Positions 1 through 12,540 of a stretch of 64,000 bases of DNA are shown in pieces. The notes below the pieces were generated by a model that made no database searches, had not been told where the DNA came from, and saw only the letters and a list, made by a program, of their open reading frames with translations. Within the stretch, counting starts at the first letter, position 1; every line of letters begins with the position of its first letter. Made by a program: the position numbers and the translations under genes. Source of the stretch: Kuschelorhynchus macadamiae (taxonomy: Eukaryota; Arthropoda; Insecta; Coleoptera; Curculionidae); the NCBI GenBank assembly GCA_030620095.1, contig JAUTXW010000064.1:194501-258500 (forward strand). The letters are read 5' to 3'.

Positions 1-1640
1 CTTACTTGCTATGTAAAATGATTTCTAGATGCATTGTTAACAATAATTATTCTCAAAGTAAAATAGTTTTAAGGTCTTTATCAACATGTAACATGGACGC
101 CCCTAATTTTCTAGACTCCACACAAAATTTAGATAGTAGCAGTGATTTGTCTTTTTTAGAACCACAGTCGAAAATGTAACTTCAAATGAGAATAATAGTA
201 GCAATAATAATAATAGAAATAATCATATTAATAATAAGAATAATAATAATAATGGTAATGAAAATATCAGTAATAATAGGAATAGTAATATTAACAAAAT
301 ATCAAGCTCATTACTTTTACTAAACATTCAGTCCATAAGACATAAGATAGATGAACTTTTTTTATTTTTGGAAAGTGAAAATATGCCAGACATTGTGCTC
401 ATAACTGAGCACTGACTTAAGGTACATGAACCTTGTTACATCTTCGACTATAAGATAGTTTCCAAGTTTTGTAGAGAACATACCATACATGGTGGCACAT
501 TGATTTTAATTAATAACGAATTCTTAGAAAAATATCAATTTTAAAATATAAGTAAATTTGACAACCTGATAGTTGAAAAAGAGTTTGAATTCTCCTTCGT
601 AAGTAATTTGGAATTAGACATTTATATTCTTTGTTTATATAGGCCGCCGAACTCAAACATACAAGATTTTTTAATAAGGTTGGAAGCACTCTTGGTTCAA
701 CTTCATCTATGTAAATTGATAGTAGCAGGAGATTTTAATATAAATTATGCAGCCTGTGATTCAGAAAATGTTCAGCAACTAAAAAATTTACTGACCTTTA
801 ATTTGGAAATGCTTGTCCATAAATCAACTCATATAACTAATCATTCATCAAGCATTATAGACTATATTTGTACTAATTTTAACAATCACACAGAGAGAAA
901 TTTTAAAATTGATGTAATTCCTGCAGGTCTTTCGGATCATGAGGCGGTTAGAGCCACCTTTCAACTTGACTTTAGAATAAATAATACAAGATATAGATAT
1001 GGTAGAATACACAGTATAAAAAATTTCACAAATTTTAAACATTTGGCAGAGCAAGTTGATTGGCAGGGAATTTTTAGATCTGGTGAGTCTGAGTGGGAAA
1101 AAATTCACGAAGCTATTGTAGGACTGTTTAATAAAAGTTTTCCTTTGCTAAAAATTAAAACAAAAAAAAAATAGAAAACCCTGGCTTACTAGGGGATTGA
1201 AAATCTCCTCAAAAAACATGCGAAGCTTACACACGCTCCGGAAATTTACTTATAATGAGTATTTTATTCAGTATTTTAATAGATATAGAAATGTTTATCG
1301 TCGTGTTATAAAACTGGCTAAGGAATTATATTATAGGAATCGAATTAACAATGCAAGGAATAAAACAAAAGAAAACTGGAATATTGTGAATGATCTTCAG
1401 AAAAAAAAACAATGTTGTAGGTAATAAACCATCATTGGATCCTAGTATTTTAAATAATTTTTATTGTTCTGTGGCCGAAAGACTTAAATCTACTCTTACA
1501 CAAAAAACGAATCCTATGAGCTATTTGCATGGGAATAGTTTTGTTCATCAGACTTTTTTTCTTACCAATGTAGATGCTTATGAATTAAAGAGTGTATTTA
1601 TGAATATAAAAAACAGGAACTCCTCTGAGGTACTAAACGT
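1..1640 (+). pseudogene. Degenerate LINE, endonuclease-containing 5' half
   Basis: One frame from about 179 to 1171 encodes an Asn-rich leader, then an apurinic-type endonuclease. Motifs in order are LNIQSIRHK, PDIVLITEH, LYRPPNSN, VAGDFNIN, SIIDYICTN and LSDHEAV, all typical of jockey/CR1-like LINE ORF2. A TGA at 413-415 falls where the family has Trp, and a TAA occurs near 542-546. The longest open piece is 608-1174. The linker towards the reverse transcriptase continues in shifted frames at 1197-1424 and 1390-1640. Bases 3-176 read as a possible ORF1 tail. The reverse transcriptase is absent: similarity ends near 1640. This is unlike the usual 5' truncation and suggests a later deletion or rearrangement. 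Confidence 0.82.
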
Positions 1641-1689
1641 GCTGCGTTTAATTCTTATTTTACTTTTATTTTTTTCATTTCTAAAGTTA

Positions 1690-3890
1690 TTTTATGTCTG
1701 TTTGTATCATTGATTGTCTTCAACACTTTGTATAAAAAATGTGTTAAAATGATAAGCAATGTCTTGTTTTTCTGTTATTTTTTCACCATTAAAATATAAT
1801 TCATTAATTTGGCTTCTTTTATTTTATCCTAGTACCTCTTTCATCCACTTCCACATTTTTTTACTATCTCCTCTATTGTGATCAAAAACACCGAACATAA
1901 ACAAGATGTTCGGTTTCAATAATCATTTCATAGTACCTTTCTTTCTTTTCTTTTATTAATGTAGTAACTGAGTTTTGGCTTAGTATATTCAATTTTCTTT
2001 ACAATTTTGCAATCTAGCTCTATTATACAATGTTTCAGGTTTTTTTTTTTATTAAAAGCTTTATTTCCTGATGAAACTATTTTGAGGGAGATTTTTTTAA
2101 AGTCTGGGTTGATGCTAAAGTGTCCAATACTTCCAAAATGTTTTTGTTAAAGCTGTCTAATAACAAATGTGCCGAACCATCCTGCAACCAATCTCTTTCT
2201 AATAATTGCTTTTCTAGTTGGTTTTTATTAATATTCTTAATGTTTTTAATTATAATATCTTCTTTGCCTCATAGTAGATCTTGTTTTTCTATTTCCGTTT
2301 ATTTTCACCAGCATTGCTACAGCTAATAATATCATGATCAGTTATTTTTGGCTTTCTGGTGACTTTGACTTCTGATTTGTTATTATTTGTAAATAAAACA
2401 ATTGTTGTGTTGTGATCACCATCTTTACCACTTGTAAAATCTTTGAGCAAGGCCAAAGGACTCCATCATGTTTAGCAGCTTAATACTATGAAAGGAAGGT
2501 TCATCTTTATCTACATTTATAATAAAATCTTCCACTATATACAAGTTTATACAATTCAACATTATTCTGTTTTCCATAATTTCACAAAACTTCTCCAAGG
2601 TTCAGATATACTTGAACTTGGTGATCTATGCGTATATACTATAATATATCCTTCAACTCTCACAGCAGTCAATTAGAACAATTTGGCAATTTGCACAATA
2701 CTAAGTATATGAAATGGTAAATTTTTCTTAATAATATATGACTCCCCAGTGAACAACCTACTCTCTGCGTTACATAGTAGAATATTATAACCATAAATTG
2801 AAATTTCATGGTCCTCTATATTTGAGGTCACCTTAGCCTCAGTTGCCAGAAATACTTTTTCAATATGTGCTGTAAAGCTTTGAACATTTAAACACAAAAT
2901 CCGTATTTGCTATTTAGTATAGTGGAGCTTATGTTTAACTTGTTTTTCAGCTCAACTTAGACATGGATATGTCCTATCCCAAAGTGTATGATTTGTGTTT
3001 AAATGTGTACCATATTTCTTATTGGCTTGTATATTTTTAATACCATTCTCAATATTTGCTCTCTATCCAGTCTCACTGTGGTTTTTGGAACATTTCGGAC
3101 AACTGTAATTCTGTTCTTTGCATTCCCTTGAAAAGTGATTATATCCCTGGCATTTATAATACCCCTTGATAACATTTACAAATTCATACACTTTCTTCTT
3201 TTCCTTTAACTCTTAAAAAGTCATATCAGTCTCGATTAAAGCATTGTAATAACCCTTATGATCTTACGTTCGGTAAAAAACATTCTTCAGAAATTCTCTG
3301 TATGTATATCAGTATTAGTCTGTATTATTAGATTTTCTTTTATTATACTACATTGTTTATCAACTTCAATCAAGGAACATATATAATTTTCATTTAGGGT
3401 ACTTTTTTCTTAGGTAGCTTGACTTCATATTTACTTTTCATATTCTTCCCTATTTCGTTTCTGACGTTTTCCTGTGACTCATGTTCTGGGCATTTAATTA
3501 TTACCTCACCATTGCTTAGGTTTTTTCCAATATTTACATTAACTAAATCCTTTTTTTTTTACTTCCTTATGTCTTTTCTTCTCTATTAGTTCCAACTTTT
3601 AGCCTCCCTCTTATTAGTGTTAGAAATTGATGAGTACTTTTCAGGGGTATTTATATCCTCCAGCTGCTGCATAAGAACACCAAAATCCATGTTTGCAAGG
3701 ATATGCAATTCACTTCAGAAGATAAATCTGCACAATCCTTGTAAATATATCCTGGCAAACATCACCCTGAGAAACTTGATTGCCATCATTCAGAATTTGT
3801 TTACATTTAAAGCAGCATTTTTCTTCTTTTGGGACCTCCTATAGCTCCGTAATCTCACTTTGATTTCACCATAAACCATTATATAAACCG
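1690..3890 (-). pseudogene. Degenerate LINE, ORF1 zinc knuckle plus endonuclease
   Basis: Read on the minus strand from about 3890, this starts with a Cys-containing ORF1 segment (GPKREKCCFKC). At about 3180-3065 comes a zinc-knuckle pair: CQGYNHFSREC, then CPKCSKNH. Endonuclease-like sequence follows at 2897-2673 (VQSFTAHIEKVFLATEAKV) and continues in broken frames to 2330 (KITDHDIISC). Linker sequence runs on to about 1690. There are several stops and frameshifts. The family differs from the plus-strand LINE at 1-1640, and the two meet near 1640-1690. The reverse transcriptase is missing here too. Confidence 0.72.
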
Positions 3891-5310
3891 AAAAATGTTT
3901 GCAGCCTTTATTTTCAATGTTTATATATCAATTGCTGCTATCAACAATTTGGCAAACAATTTAAAAACTTGTAAAATAGGCGGCAACAGACTCGAGGTAA
4001 ACAACTTGGAAACACTCTATCTAGTCATGTATGACTTTAACTGAAAACGAAAAAAAATATATAATGTGCTTTTTTTTAGGAAAAAAGGGTAGGTATAAAA
4101 ACAAATTTTTCAAATATGTCCGACATTTTTAAATTACTCCTCGGGCTTTTCTGCAGTAATTGTATATTTTGATTTTCTATAATATAATTAAAAGTAGATA
4201 TTCTAGGGTTTATATATTAAAAAAACTTAATGTGGGTTTTTTCTTAAGGCATTATAAAGGTAGTGAAATTAATCATAATATTTTTATTTTTTTATTAAAG
4301 AGGTAAGGTGCAAACTAGAAGACAATCTAGGTGTGGTGCGAGGGGCCGTGCAATGTGCGGTGCATTGTTATGGACATACTCTTATGTTACTTTACACAAA
4401 TCCATTTGAGATTGCTTTAACTTGGGCCCTCTTCACGAATTAAAGATTATAGCGATATAAATGGCATAAATGATTTGGGCATAAAAAATATCTAATTTTA
4501 TTATTTTTAATTGGAACAAATAAATTGCTAAAATTGCTATTTGCCTTGCTCTGGGAGATCCACGCTTGAATGCAATAACTCATAACTGAATACTGTTACA
4601 CAGTTTGAGGACTTTTGAATTTTACTACCAATGAGGTAGGTATAGATGTGCGTTTATTTAAACAAAATCACCGAAAAACAACGATGAATCAACAAAAATG
4701 TTAAATATATTTAACTTAAAAAAAACAATATAGGTATATTTGCAATGTTTACCAGAGCAAAAACATCAGCTGACTATACCAACTGTGTTAGATAAAGCCA
4801 TTAACAAAAGAAACTACTAAATTAAACAAACACATTGTAGGTATTGAAGACTTCTAAATTTGATTTAAACTCTGTCCCAAATTCGTTTTTCTAAGAATCG
4901 AGTCACCACTTTGTCGATACAATATTATTGATAAAATATAATAATACACAAAATGCATGATACATAAAATATGAAACAGACTAGGTATCATTTTGTTCAA
5001 AATAATTTTTCATGGATTATGTCCCATATCCCGCTCAATAGTTAGAAATTAGGGAATTTCAGATTGTGTATCAAAATTCAACTTTATATCTCATCTAGGA
5101 GTCAGTTTTCCAGATAAACGCAGACATATACCTTGATATGTATAGAGAGTAATTGACAGTTGGTGTATATTTAGCACTTCTCTCTTGAAATGTATGTATA
5201 GTAAAAGAAACTATGTGAAGACCTCTGGGTAAACTGCTATTTCATATAATTTGATGAAATTAGTTTCATATTTAATGATGATTTCCGAACAGACTTACTT
5301 TTTATTACAG
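3890..5310. other. AT-rich sequence upstream of the ABCD3-like exon, nothing recognised
   Basis: I see no gene, inverted-repeat element or recognisable transposon coding sequence. It is probably intronic to the ABCD3-like gene, since the 5311 exon begins with an acceptor and a split codon. Confidence 0.5.
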
Positions 5311-5550
5311 GAAAAAAGTCAAGAAGGAAATTGAGGAAGAATTGAAATATCTAATAAGTGAGAAGACAGAAGCTAAGGTTAAAGTACAAGTTGACAGAAA
5401 ACTTTTTGTGCAGCTCTGTCAACTATTTAAAATCATTGTACCGGGATGGGCTACTCCAGAATGTGGAATGTTTTTCTTAATTGCTATCAGCTTGGTTGCC
5501 AGATCTGTTTGTGATCTCTGGATGATAAATCATGGAACAAAGATTGAAAG
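5311..5550 (+). CDS. ABCD3: Peroxisomal ABC half-transporter (ABCD3/PMP70-like), internal exon near the N-terminus
   Basis: This 240-base exon lies between an acceptor (TTTTTATTACAG) and a donor (GAAAG|GTAATT). It starts with one base of a split codon and ends with two (AG). It encodes about 79 residues: a basic and acidic stretch (KKVKKEIEEEL), a segment containing QLFKIIVPGW, and a hydrophobic first membrane segment around MFFLIAISLVARSVCDLW. That order is typical of ABCD3/PMP70 ahead of the ABC transmembrane domain. The final AG joins the C at 45543 to make a serine codon, giving TKIES-AIVSMD, which matches the family. The family imports acyl-CoA substrates into peroxisomes as dimers in the peroxisomal membrane. 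The upstream exon or exons are not identified. The ABCD subfamily is certain; ABCD3 rather than another member is very likely. Confidence 0.93.
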
Positions 5551-8030
5551 GTAATTAATTTAGTTATATACATTTTTTTCGTTATATAGAGTTTGAAGTG
5601 GGTATGATAGGGATGATAAATAAACATAATATCTAGGGCCGACTGTGCTATCCAGGTAATTGTTAAAAATGTAAATTAATTATAAGAAATACCATTAAAT
5701 AAAAAAAAATATTATTGCAAAGTGTAAAAAATAACTAATAATTAATTATGATTCAAAAAGATAATAGTTTAAGAAAATAAAATTTTATTTTATCCAAAAG
5801 AAAGCGTTCTAGTGCGTGAGCAATGCCTTCAGTTCAATGCATCAGAGAGTAGAGGAGCTCTAGACTGGTGCCACCAGACAGTCCTATATTGTACACCTTT
5901 GCTTTTGTACAGAATACACTAACAAGACATGAAAACAATGTAAGCTTTGAGCTAAATAAAACAACAAGTTTGAAAACAAAGAACAATTGAAAAGTCCAAA
6001 AAAGGAAAAAAATAAATATCACCAACTTGTTGGGCTTAGGGGTTAGCTCCAAATCTATTTTTTCGAAAAGGTAGCAGGTACCAAAGGGCAGTAGCAAAAG
6101 TTAGCCCGTTTCAAATAACCCTAAGAAAACAAAAGATTCTTTTGATTTCTAGAATGTTAAATAACTTTTCAGAAATATAAGTCCAAAATATGACAAATAA
6201 ATAAATTTAATTTAATTAATTAAATTAAATTTAATAATAATAAATTCATTCAGTTTACTTTTTTTAAAAATCCATCAAATTTATTTTATTAACCCCAACC
6301 CAATTAAGTCACAATTAAGCCATCCCTAGGTTATTTAAGAATTAATTTGATTCTTATAGAGTAATTTGGAATTAATTACTTTTTAAAATTAATTAAATTT
6401 TAAAATGATTGCAGATAAAAAAAATAGGTCAAATCAAACATCAGAATTACTAATCAACCCTAATGGAGATAGCTTAAAGCGATGTAAACTGCAATATTTA
6501 GAGTCCATTAGTAAATTGTATTAAATACATCTCAAAAAAAATTAGCCATTATGAACATCACTTATATTTAAATAAATAACTCCCATTGCTAGATGAAACA
6601 TTTTGAATCATCAAAAAGCACCAGCGATTATCATCCAAAAATTTAATACTACATCAAATAAATATTTTTTAGCAACAAATTAAAATCCAGTCAATTTGAG
6701 TTAAAACAAAATTAAAAACGTAATTTCAGGCACAAATAAAGATATACTTCTTTTTGAGGTCTCTGGCGTGATCTGAGGGTATGTAGCTTCAGATTGGATG
6801 CGGAGAGAATGAAAGTCGGAAAACAACGGTATGGTTTATATTAGTTAATAACTCTGTATAAATTTCCAAAAAACTAGCACGTGCATCATCTTCCCACTTG
6901 TAGGGAATCTCCGTTGTTTCAGAGTAACTTAGGGTGGATATGAGACTTAAATTAATTCTGAATCTACTGTAAATCTCGTTACCATTTATATTAGAAATAA
7001 TGTTGATGATTGCAAGGTCAAGTTCATCGTGACCTAGTTAATTTATTCACTTAATAGTCTGGGAACTTATTATTGACATTATCACAAAACATATTTAAAT
7101 TTTAATAAAACCAATTCAAATTATATAGTTCCTTAACAAATTATTTTCAAACCTTTTCAAAATCAAAAATTGTGGAATGTCATAAATCAGAATAGCACTT
7201 AAGTTAATATAAGTAATGTTAAAATACTGAAAAGCTTTGAAGGCTGTTTTAATTATTAGGTAATTTTTAAATATTCCACTTTCTTTATCTAGAACAAAAA
7301 CATGTAATTTATGTTACAAAAATAGAAATTTCTTTGCTGAAAATTGAACTCGATCACATTGAGAAAAAAACTTTTAGGTACAAAAGTGGATTCCAGACTG
7401 ATATAAAAAAAACCCTGATGTTATGTAAAATGTCTTATTGATATAAATCTGAGGTTTAAATTAATAATCTGAAATAAAAACCAAACAAGAAACAATAAAT
7501 ATACTCACCTCAAGTGAGGATAAAATGCAACAAACTATTTAAAAATGCATTTTTAGCTTGGGTAACATCCCCAGGAAACAATCCTTTTACAAAAGAAACT
7601 TCTCGGCCTGAGTTTACAAAATGAAGCACTTCACACAAGGTGAAGAAAACTAAACCGAAATTGGAGAAAAAATCCTACATAGATTCAATTTCAAAATTTT
7701 CAATTTCAAAAGTACCTTATTAGTCCAACAAAATATATTTTTTGTTGACACAACATATACATTATATATAGGTAACACCCCTACTAATATAAATATTTGA
7801 AATAAGAAACGGAAAACAAATAGTAGCAAGAATTCAAAAACTAAAACAAGTAGACAATAATACAGATTCAGACACAAAGTAACATAACTTAGATTAAAGC
7901 AATGTACTGTCGAACAACACGTTTTCACATGTATATAGGTGTAGACTTAAATTAAAAATTGAACAAATCATACATGAACCCTCTGATATTTAACAAAAAA
8001 AAATGTACATAGCATAAAAAATTATAATAA
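5551..8030. other. Intron sequence; one unassigned ORF-like segment
   Basis: This is AT-rich intron. On the minus strand, 7037-6789 is open for 83 codons with coding-like composition (motifs GHDELDLAIINIIS and KWEDDARASFLEIYTELL), ending in TGA. I recognise no family. It could be a transposon fragment or a decayed exon. The rest shows nothing identifiable. Confidence 0.35.
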
Positions 8031-8590
8031 AACATCATTAAAAATTAACATTCTCAAGGACATCCTGATAGAATTCATCCAGACTATAATATGCTTTACT
8101 CAAAAGTAATCTTTTAAGTACGCGACGAAAAGTTTTCTGGGAATTAAGCGTTTTGAGATTAGTTGGTAAATGATTAAAAATCTTTCGACCCTCGTAAATC
8201 TATGACTTCTTTACAAGGATACTTCTCGGCAATGGCAGAGGCAAATTGAGAGCCTGACGCGTCTCATGCTGGGGAGTGGGGCTAAATATGAGGGATGATG
8301 TCTCGAAGACAAAGAGAGAAGTAAGGGTTAAAATTCGCTTGACCAAGATTCATTGATAGAGACTAAAAGCGCATGCAAAGCTCCATCAGGCAGCCGTAAA
8401 AGTACCTCAGCAGAGATTTCATTGTCTCCACTAGATTTTTTATTTTTTATTTCAGAAATTCTTCTGGTGCTTTGCAACTCTACTTTGCGCAATTCTTCGC
8501 CCACAAGAACTATGGGAAATAAAATTGCGATACCACACGCTTTTTCGATCGGCCCAAGTGAGGGGTGAACTGAATATTTTTTTGAAATAT
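8030..8590 (-). pseudogene. LINE reverse-transcriptase fragments (start and C-terminal end)
   Basis: Read leftward on the minus strand, about 8580-8310 encodes the start of a reverse-transcriptase domain (EIKNKKSSGDNEISAEVLL, a variant of the usual K-x-G-P-D block). About 8300-8035 encodes the ORF2 C-terminus: ALNLPLPLPRS, FNHLPTNLKTLN and KAYYSLDEFYQD, then a stop. The catalytic middle of the domain is missing between them. Either one LINE has a large internal deletion, or two related fragments lie side by side. Confidence 0.75.
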
Positions 8591-8989
8591 TTTTTTACAT
8601 AATATTGTTGAAATTATAGAATTGCGTTCTTTGCTCTCAACAACACACAGGTTCAATCAATTGGCCTCCCTCATGAAAACAAAAACATTGCACACAGCAA
8701 CATCTCATTGCTGGAGATATTACTAATATATAAAATGGCAAATTATGTTGTTAGCGCTAACCAGACCTTAATGGAGAGGGGAGGGGCAAAAATGTTTTTG
8801 TATATCTTAATATACTTAAGACTAACTTATATAAAAAACCTCCCTTATTTAGGCTGTGTTTATACTTCAACAAGTATTGTGCTTTGATTGATCGATTGGC
8901 AGTATATTTTACAGTTTTAAAATTTAGTTGAGAGGTAGTTTGCTTTGAGTGGACCAGTAAATTTAAATTTGAGCGGGGCAATTATTAAG

Positions 8990-9245
8990 GAGTTTTTGGC
9001 TGACATGGATTGCTTCATACCTAACTTCACACATGTGTATAAATTTGTGGTGTTATGTTTGAAAATTGTCTAGCCACATCTAGAGTACCTCAAGGTTTGC
9101 ACTTAGGGCGCATTTGGTTTTTACTGTTTGTTAATGGTATTGTGTGCATTTTCCAGTTTCATCAACGTTTACTCTAAGCTGATGACCTAAAACTCTATTC
9201 TAGTTAGAGAAATTTAAATCTTAAGATAAGAAAATGCAATGTGAT
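8990..9245 (+). pseudogene. LINE reverse-transcriptase fragment with destroyed active site
   Basis: Across frameshifts the plus strand reads WIASYLTSH, then RVPQGLHLGRI (the S/R-V-P-Q-G-x-x-L-G-P motif), FLLFVNGIV, and an active-site block in which the expected YADD is stop-ADD (TAA at 9175-9177, then GCT GAT GAC). LKLYSS follows. This is a short dead fragment. It is opposite in orientation to the LINE pieces just upstream. Confidence 0.75.
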
Positions 9246-9460
9246 GAGGTTTTACCGAGGGATGCACAGATACCAAAATTTTATACACCATAATTAATTA
9301 TTTAGGTATTAAAAGTATTAAATAGAATTTAAAATATTGAAAATGGTATTTAAAGATAACTAAAAGTATTTAACAGCATTTAAAAATAATTAAAATTAAA
9401 ACTTATCAAAAGTATTAAATTGTAATCAAAAAGAGTATTAAAAAAGAGAACAACTACTTT
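9245..9460. repeat. Degenerate AT-rich simple tandem repeat
   Basis: The segment repeats short variants of TATTAAAAGTATT and TATTTAAA many times, with no fixed period. A similar run (TATTGAAA / TATTAAAA variants) occurs at 12180-12350. Confidence 0.6.
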
Positions 9461-9894
9461 TCTTTTATATTTGGTTATAGTTTTAACAATGATTTTCCCA
9501 TTCTGTTGTTAGTGGTCAAATTACTTGTCTAATAATAGTTTTCATAATAACCAAGATGGTAAATAATTGGATCTTTTGAGTTAAAACATGTGAAAATAAG
9601 ACTTATTATTTTTATTTTTTAGAAAAACCAATATACTAAATTATAATTTTAAAATATGCCTTATATTTAACTATTTAACTTTTGTCTATTTTCACAAAAA
9701 TATTTCTATTTTTATTCTCAACTTGCCCTAGTAGTCTCGATACGCTATAACCATTAATTTTTAGCAGAGAAATTCAAAATTAATAGATACAATTTTAAAT
9801 CATTATGAAATAGGATTTTTAGTAACTATTGAAAATGTTTTTAACACTCAAACCGTAGTAAAATGTTATTTGTGTCTAAAGAAAAACATCAAAA

Positions 9895-10549
9895 TGTTGT
9901 GACCCCATTATTTTATAGTCATTTTATTTGTGAATAGTCTTAAGTATTATATATTCATTAGTCTAGAGATAGTTTGACACGTAAATGCAATATTTAGACA
10001 TACATTATATTTCGGCGGAACCTTCCGACAAAAGCTGCTTTAATGGTCGTTTATTGCAAGGGAAATTCTAAGTAAACAATATGTATTTTAAATTCTACTT
10101 CAAATTCTATTTTATGCACGTTCTTCCGCCCCAAATATTATTATACCCGAAAAAACCTATCATAAACTCATTTACACTATGTCGATAAAGCTTGGGAAGG
10201 TTCAGCTATAAAAACATTAAAAGAAACCATTGTAGTACAGTAAGCAGTGGCGTAGCAAATACTCCCCAAATTACTTTTATAGACACCTTTTTTAATCAAT
10301 TTTACAGATACGCCACTGCATCTCAAATTAGGGAATTCATATAAAAATAAGTTCTAGGTAGTCAGTATAGAGCAGGTCAGTCATTATGTCAGTACTATAT
10401 TGTCAGTAGACACAGTAAGAGTAAAGATTTGTTAGAAGTAAGAAGTGTCCCTCTTGTACAGAAGATAATAGAGAGATTTGAAACAAGTTGAAGTGTTTAC
10501 ATTTACTACCAGTGCTAATACAAATTACTAAAATTATTAAATCATAACA
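9895..10549 (+). mobile_element. Probable solo LTR of a Ty3/gypsy-like element
   Basis: The segment begins TGTTGTGACCCC and ends ATCATAACA. One base after the end comes TGGTGGCATTTGGCGAG, which has the form of a tRNA primer-binding site. A TATAAAAAC box lies at about 10206-10214. TGT...ACA termini, a promoter box and a primer-binding-like site in the right order support an LTR. No second copy or gag/pol is visible nearby. Boundaries are inferred from the termini only. Confidence 0.5.
10244..10319. mobile_element. 76-base miniature inverted-repeat element
   Basis: The ends are perfect 11-base inverted repeats (GCAGTGGCGTA ... TACGCCACTGC) around an AT-rich core. It sits inside the probable LTR, downstream of its TATA box. 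I see no clear target duplication. The same end motif (GCCACTGC) occurs near 26091 and within the mariner repeats at 35450 and 37065. Confidence 0.6.
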
Positions 10550-10599
10550 GTGGTGGCATTTGGCGAGTAATAAAAATATTAAAACATAACAAAAACATA

Positions 10600-11460
10600 T
10601 TATTTTTACTTATTAGTGCAATTTCGAAAAATCCAGAAATCATTTTTGGATTATTATTTTCGGAAGCCAGTGAAAAAAAAAATCCTTCTTAAATCTCATT
10701 TAGTTCAAGAGTTTGAAAAAATTGAAAATATGTTCCGAAAATTCATTGACGAAGGAATTCTCTTAAAATCACATTTAATTGAAGATATATTGTAAAAAAG
10801 CATAAACATATTTCACCTCCTCAATAGTCCTCGAAAAATCCATAAATCTGTTTTTTAATACATTTTTTGAAGGCCATTAAAAAAAAGAGTTGGCTTAAAA
10901 TATCATAGAGTTAAAGGGATATACACACAGTTCACCCATTTATAGGAGAAATTTCGAAAAACCCGGAAATAATTTTTTAAATATTACTTTTTAATAGATA
11001 TCGACGAAAGAATCGTCATAAAATCTTGGTTAGTTAAAGAGATATTGTAACTAAAGTAAAAACACATTTTACTACCTTAGGGATAGTATTTCGAAAAAAA
11101 GAAATTGATTTTAGATAATTATGTGTGAAAGTTACTGTAAAAGAAGTTTTCTAAATTCTCCCCATTTTACTCTTAAGGGTGGAATTTAAAAAAAGCCTAG
11201 CAATCTATAGAAAATTATTTTTGAAAGCCATTAATGAAATAATCATTTTAACCCTTTTTAGCTTCCTAGGGGGCGGGTTTTAAAAATATTTTTTTTATCG
11301 AGCACCTACATAGCAAAAAGAAGGTCTATACCAAATTTGAACATTTTATCTTTAAGGGTACATTTCACATTTTTGCACTCCCTTAAGGGTGGAATTTGGG
11401 AAAATTCAGATATCGATTCATAAATAATTATTTGAAAAAATGGTTAACAAAATATATCTA
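10600..11460. repeat. Degenerate tandem satellite, period roughly 90-210 bases
   Basis: Variants of the phrase TTCGAAAAATCCRGAAATC followed by GAAAGCCATTAAYGAA and TTAGTTAAAGAGATATTGTAA recur. They occur near 10628, 10735, 10832, 10956, 11093, 11187 and 11399. The copies are strongly diverged and unevenly spaced. No coding potential is seen. Confidence 0.6.
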
Positions 11461-12350
11461 CTTAACAATATTTTATTTGTCAATTTAATTGACATTTTAT
11501 GTGTTCCTAAAATGATTCTCAAAATATTTTAATCCCCTAAAAATTATTAATAATTTATGTCCATTACACATCAATAATGCCTTCCCCGCTCTTATATTAT
11601 ACTTATAAAAAGTGACCCTTCGTTATCCCCTATTCAGGGAGGCAATCCCTCATTTTGCCTCCATTTAAAAATGTCTCCCAAAACATCCCCCATTTTACGT
11701 TGAAGTCTCCATTTTCCATTTATAACCGCTTAAAGCATAATATACATATAGATTTTCCTATATTTCCGAACGTTATTTGTTTTATTATTTATAATATTTT
11801 TTTTTCGTTTTGTATGAATTAATACGTATTTCAGGTATTATACATATGGAAACGTGTGCATGGGCTTTCCTAAATAAGTTAGTCTATTTTTCTCAAAAAA
11901 AAAAAATTATAATTATGGTACCAACGTTTAATATAAAAGGCAGCAGGATTAATAAGCTTATTAACACTATCTATTTTTGGAACATGAATATTTATTTTAT
12001 AATGATTATCTCCAATTGACAAAAAAAAAACGGTTATGATGTATTACTTTAGAGGTATACCCTGCAAAGAAAACAACTTCTCTCTCTATGCCAAACAGTA
12101 TTTTTCCGAGTTTAGGGTACTCTTTGATCTCCTACAAAAACCATGCGTTCTGCACCAAATTCCGAAGAGACAAAAATGGATACTCAAGAATATTTAAAGG
12201 AACTAAAATATATTGAAAACAATTAAATATGTTGAAAATTATTTAAAATGTATTGAAAGTTATGAAAAACATATTGAAAGATATTAAAATGTATTGAATG
12301 GTATTAAAAATGTCTTGAAAGGCATTTAAAAAAAAAGGCATATTTAAAAG
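11460..12350. other. Intron sequence with AT-rich simple repeats, no gene
   Basis: I recognise no gene. The last 170 bases (12180-12350) are TATTGAAA / TATTAAAA-type simple repeats resembling 9245-9460. Confidence 0.5.
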
Positions 12351-12356
12351 ATTAAC

Positions 12357-12540
12357 GGCCGGTTGCAGAAAGCTCAATTAAAGTTTAGAATGTTTAACGG
12401 AATGTCAATTTGACAACGAGTTCCTAGGTTTCTGTAAGCAGCTTGTCAAATCTGAAAGCACGATTAACTATTCTAAACAGTTTCATATGATATGCCAGTT
12501 TTGACATATCATATGATCAAATTGTCAAAACTTTCGATCT
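12357..12540. repeat. Cluster of short palindromes beside a LINE end
   Basis: Three inverted repeats are packed together. GTTTAGAATGTTTAA (from 12383) pairs imperfectly with TTAACTATTCTAAAC (12464-12478). TGTCAATTTGACA is a near-perfect palindrome near 12406-12418. CATATGATATG (12484-12494) pairs perfectly with CATATCATATG (12505-12515). It could be a MITE remnant or the LINE 3' end structure. Confidence 0.5.

Noticed and set aside
8353..8568. Plus-strand 71-residue frame at 8.4 kb
   Set aside because: It is opposite a recognisable LINE reverse-transcriptase segment on the minus strand.
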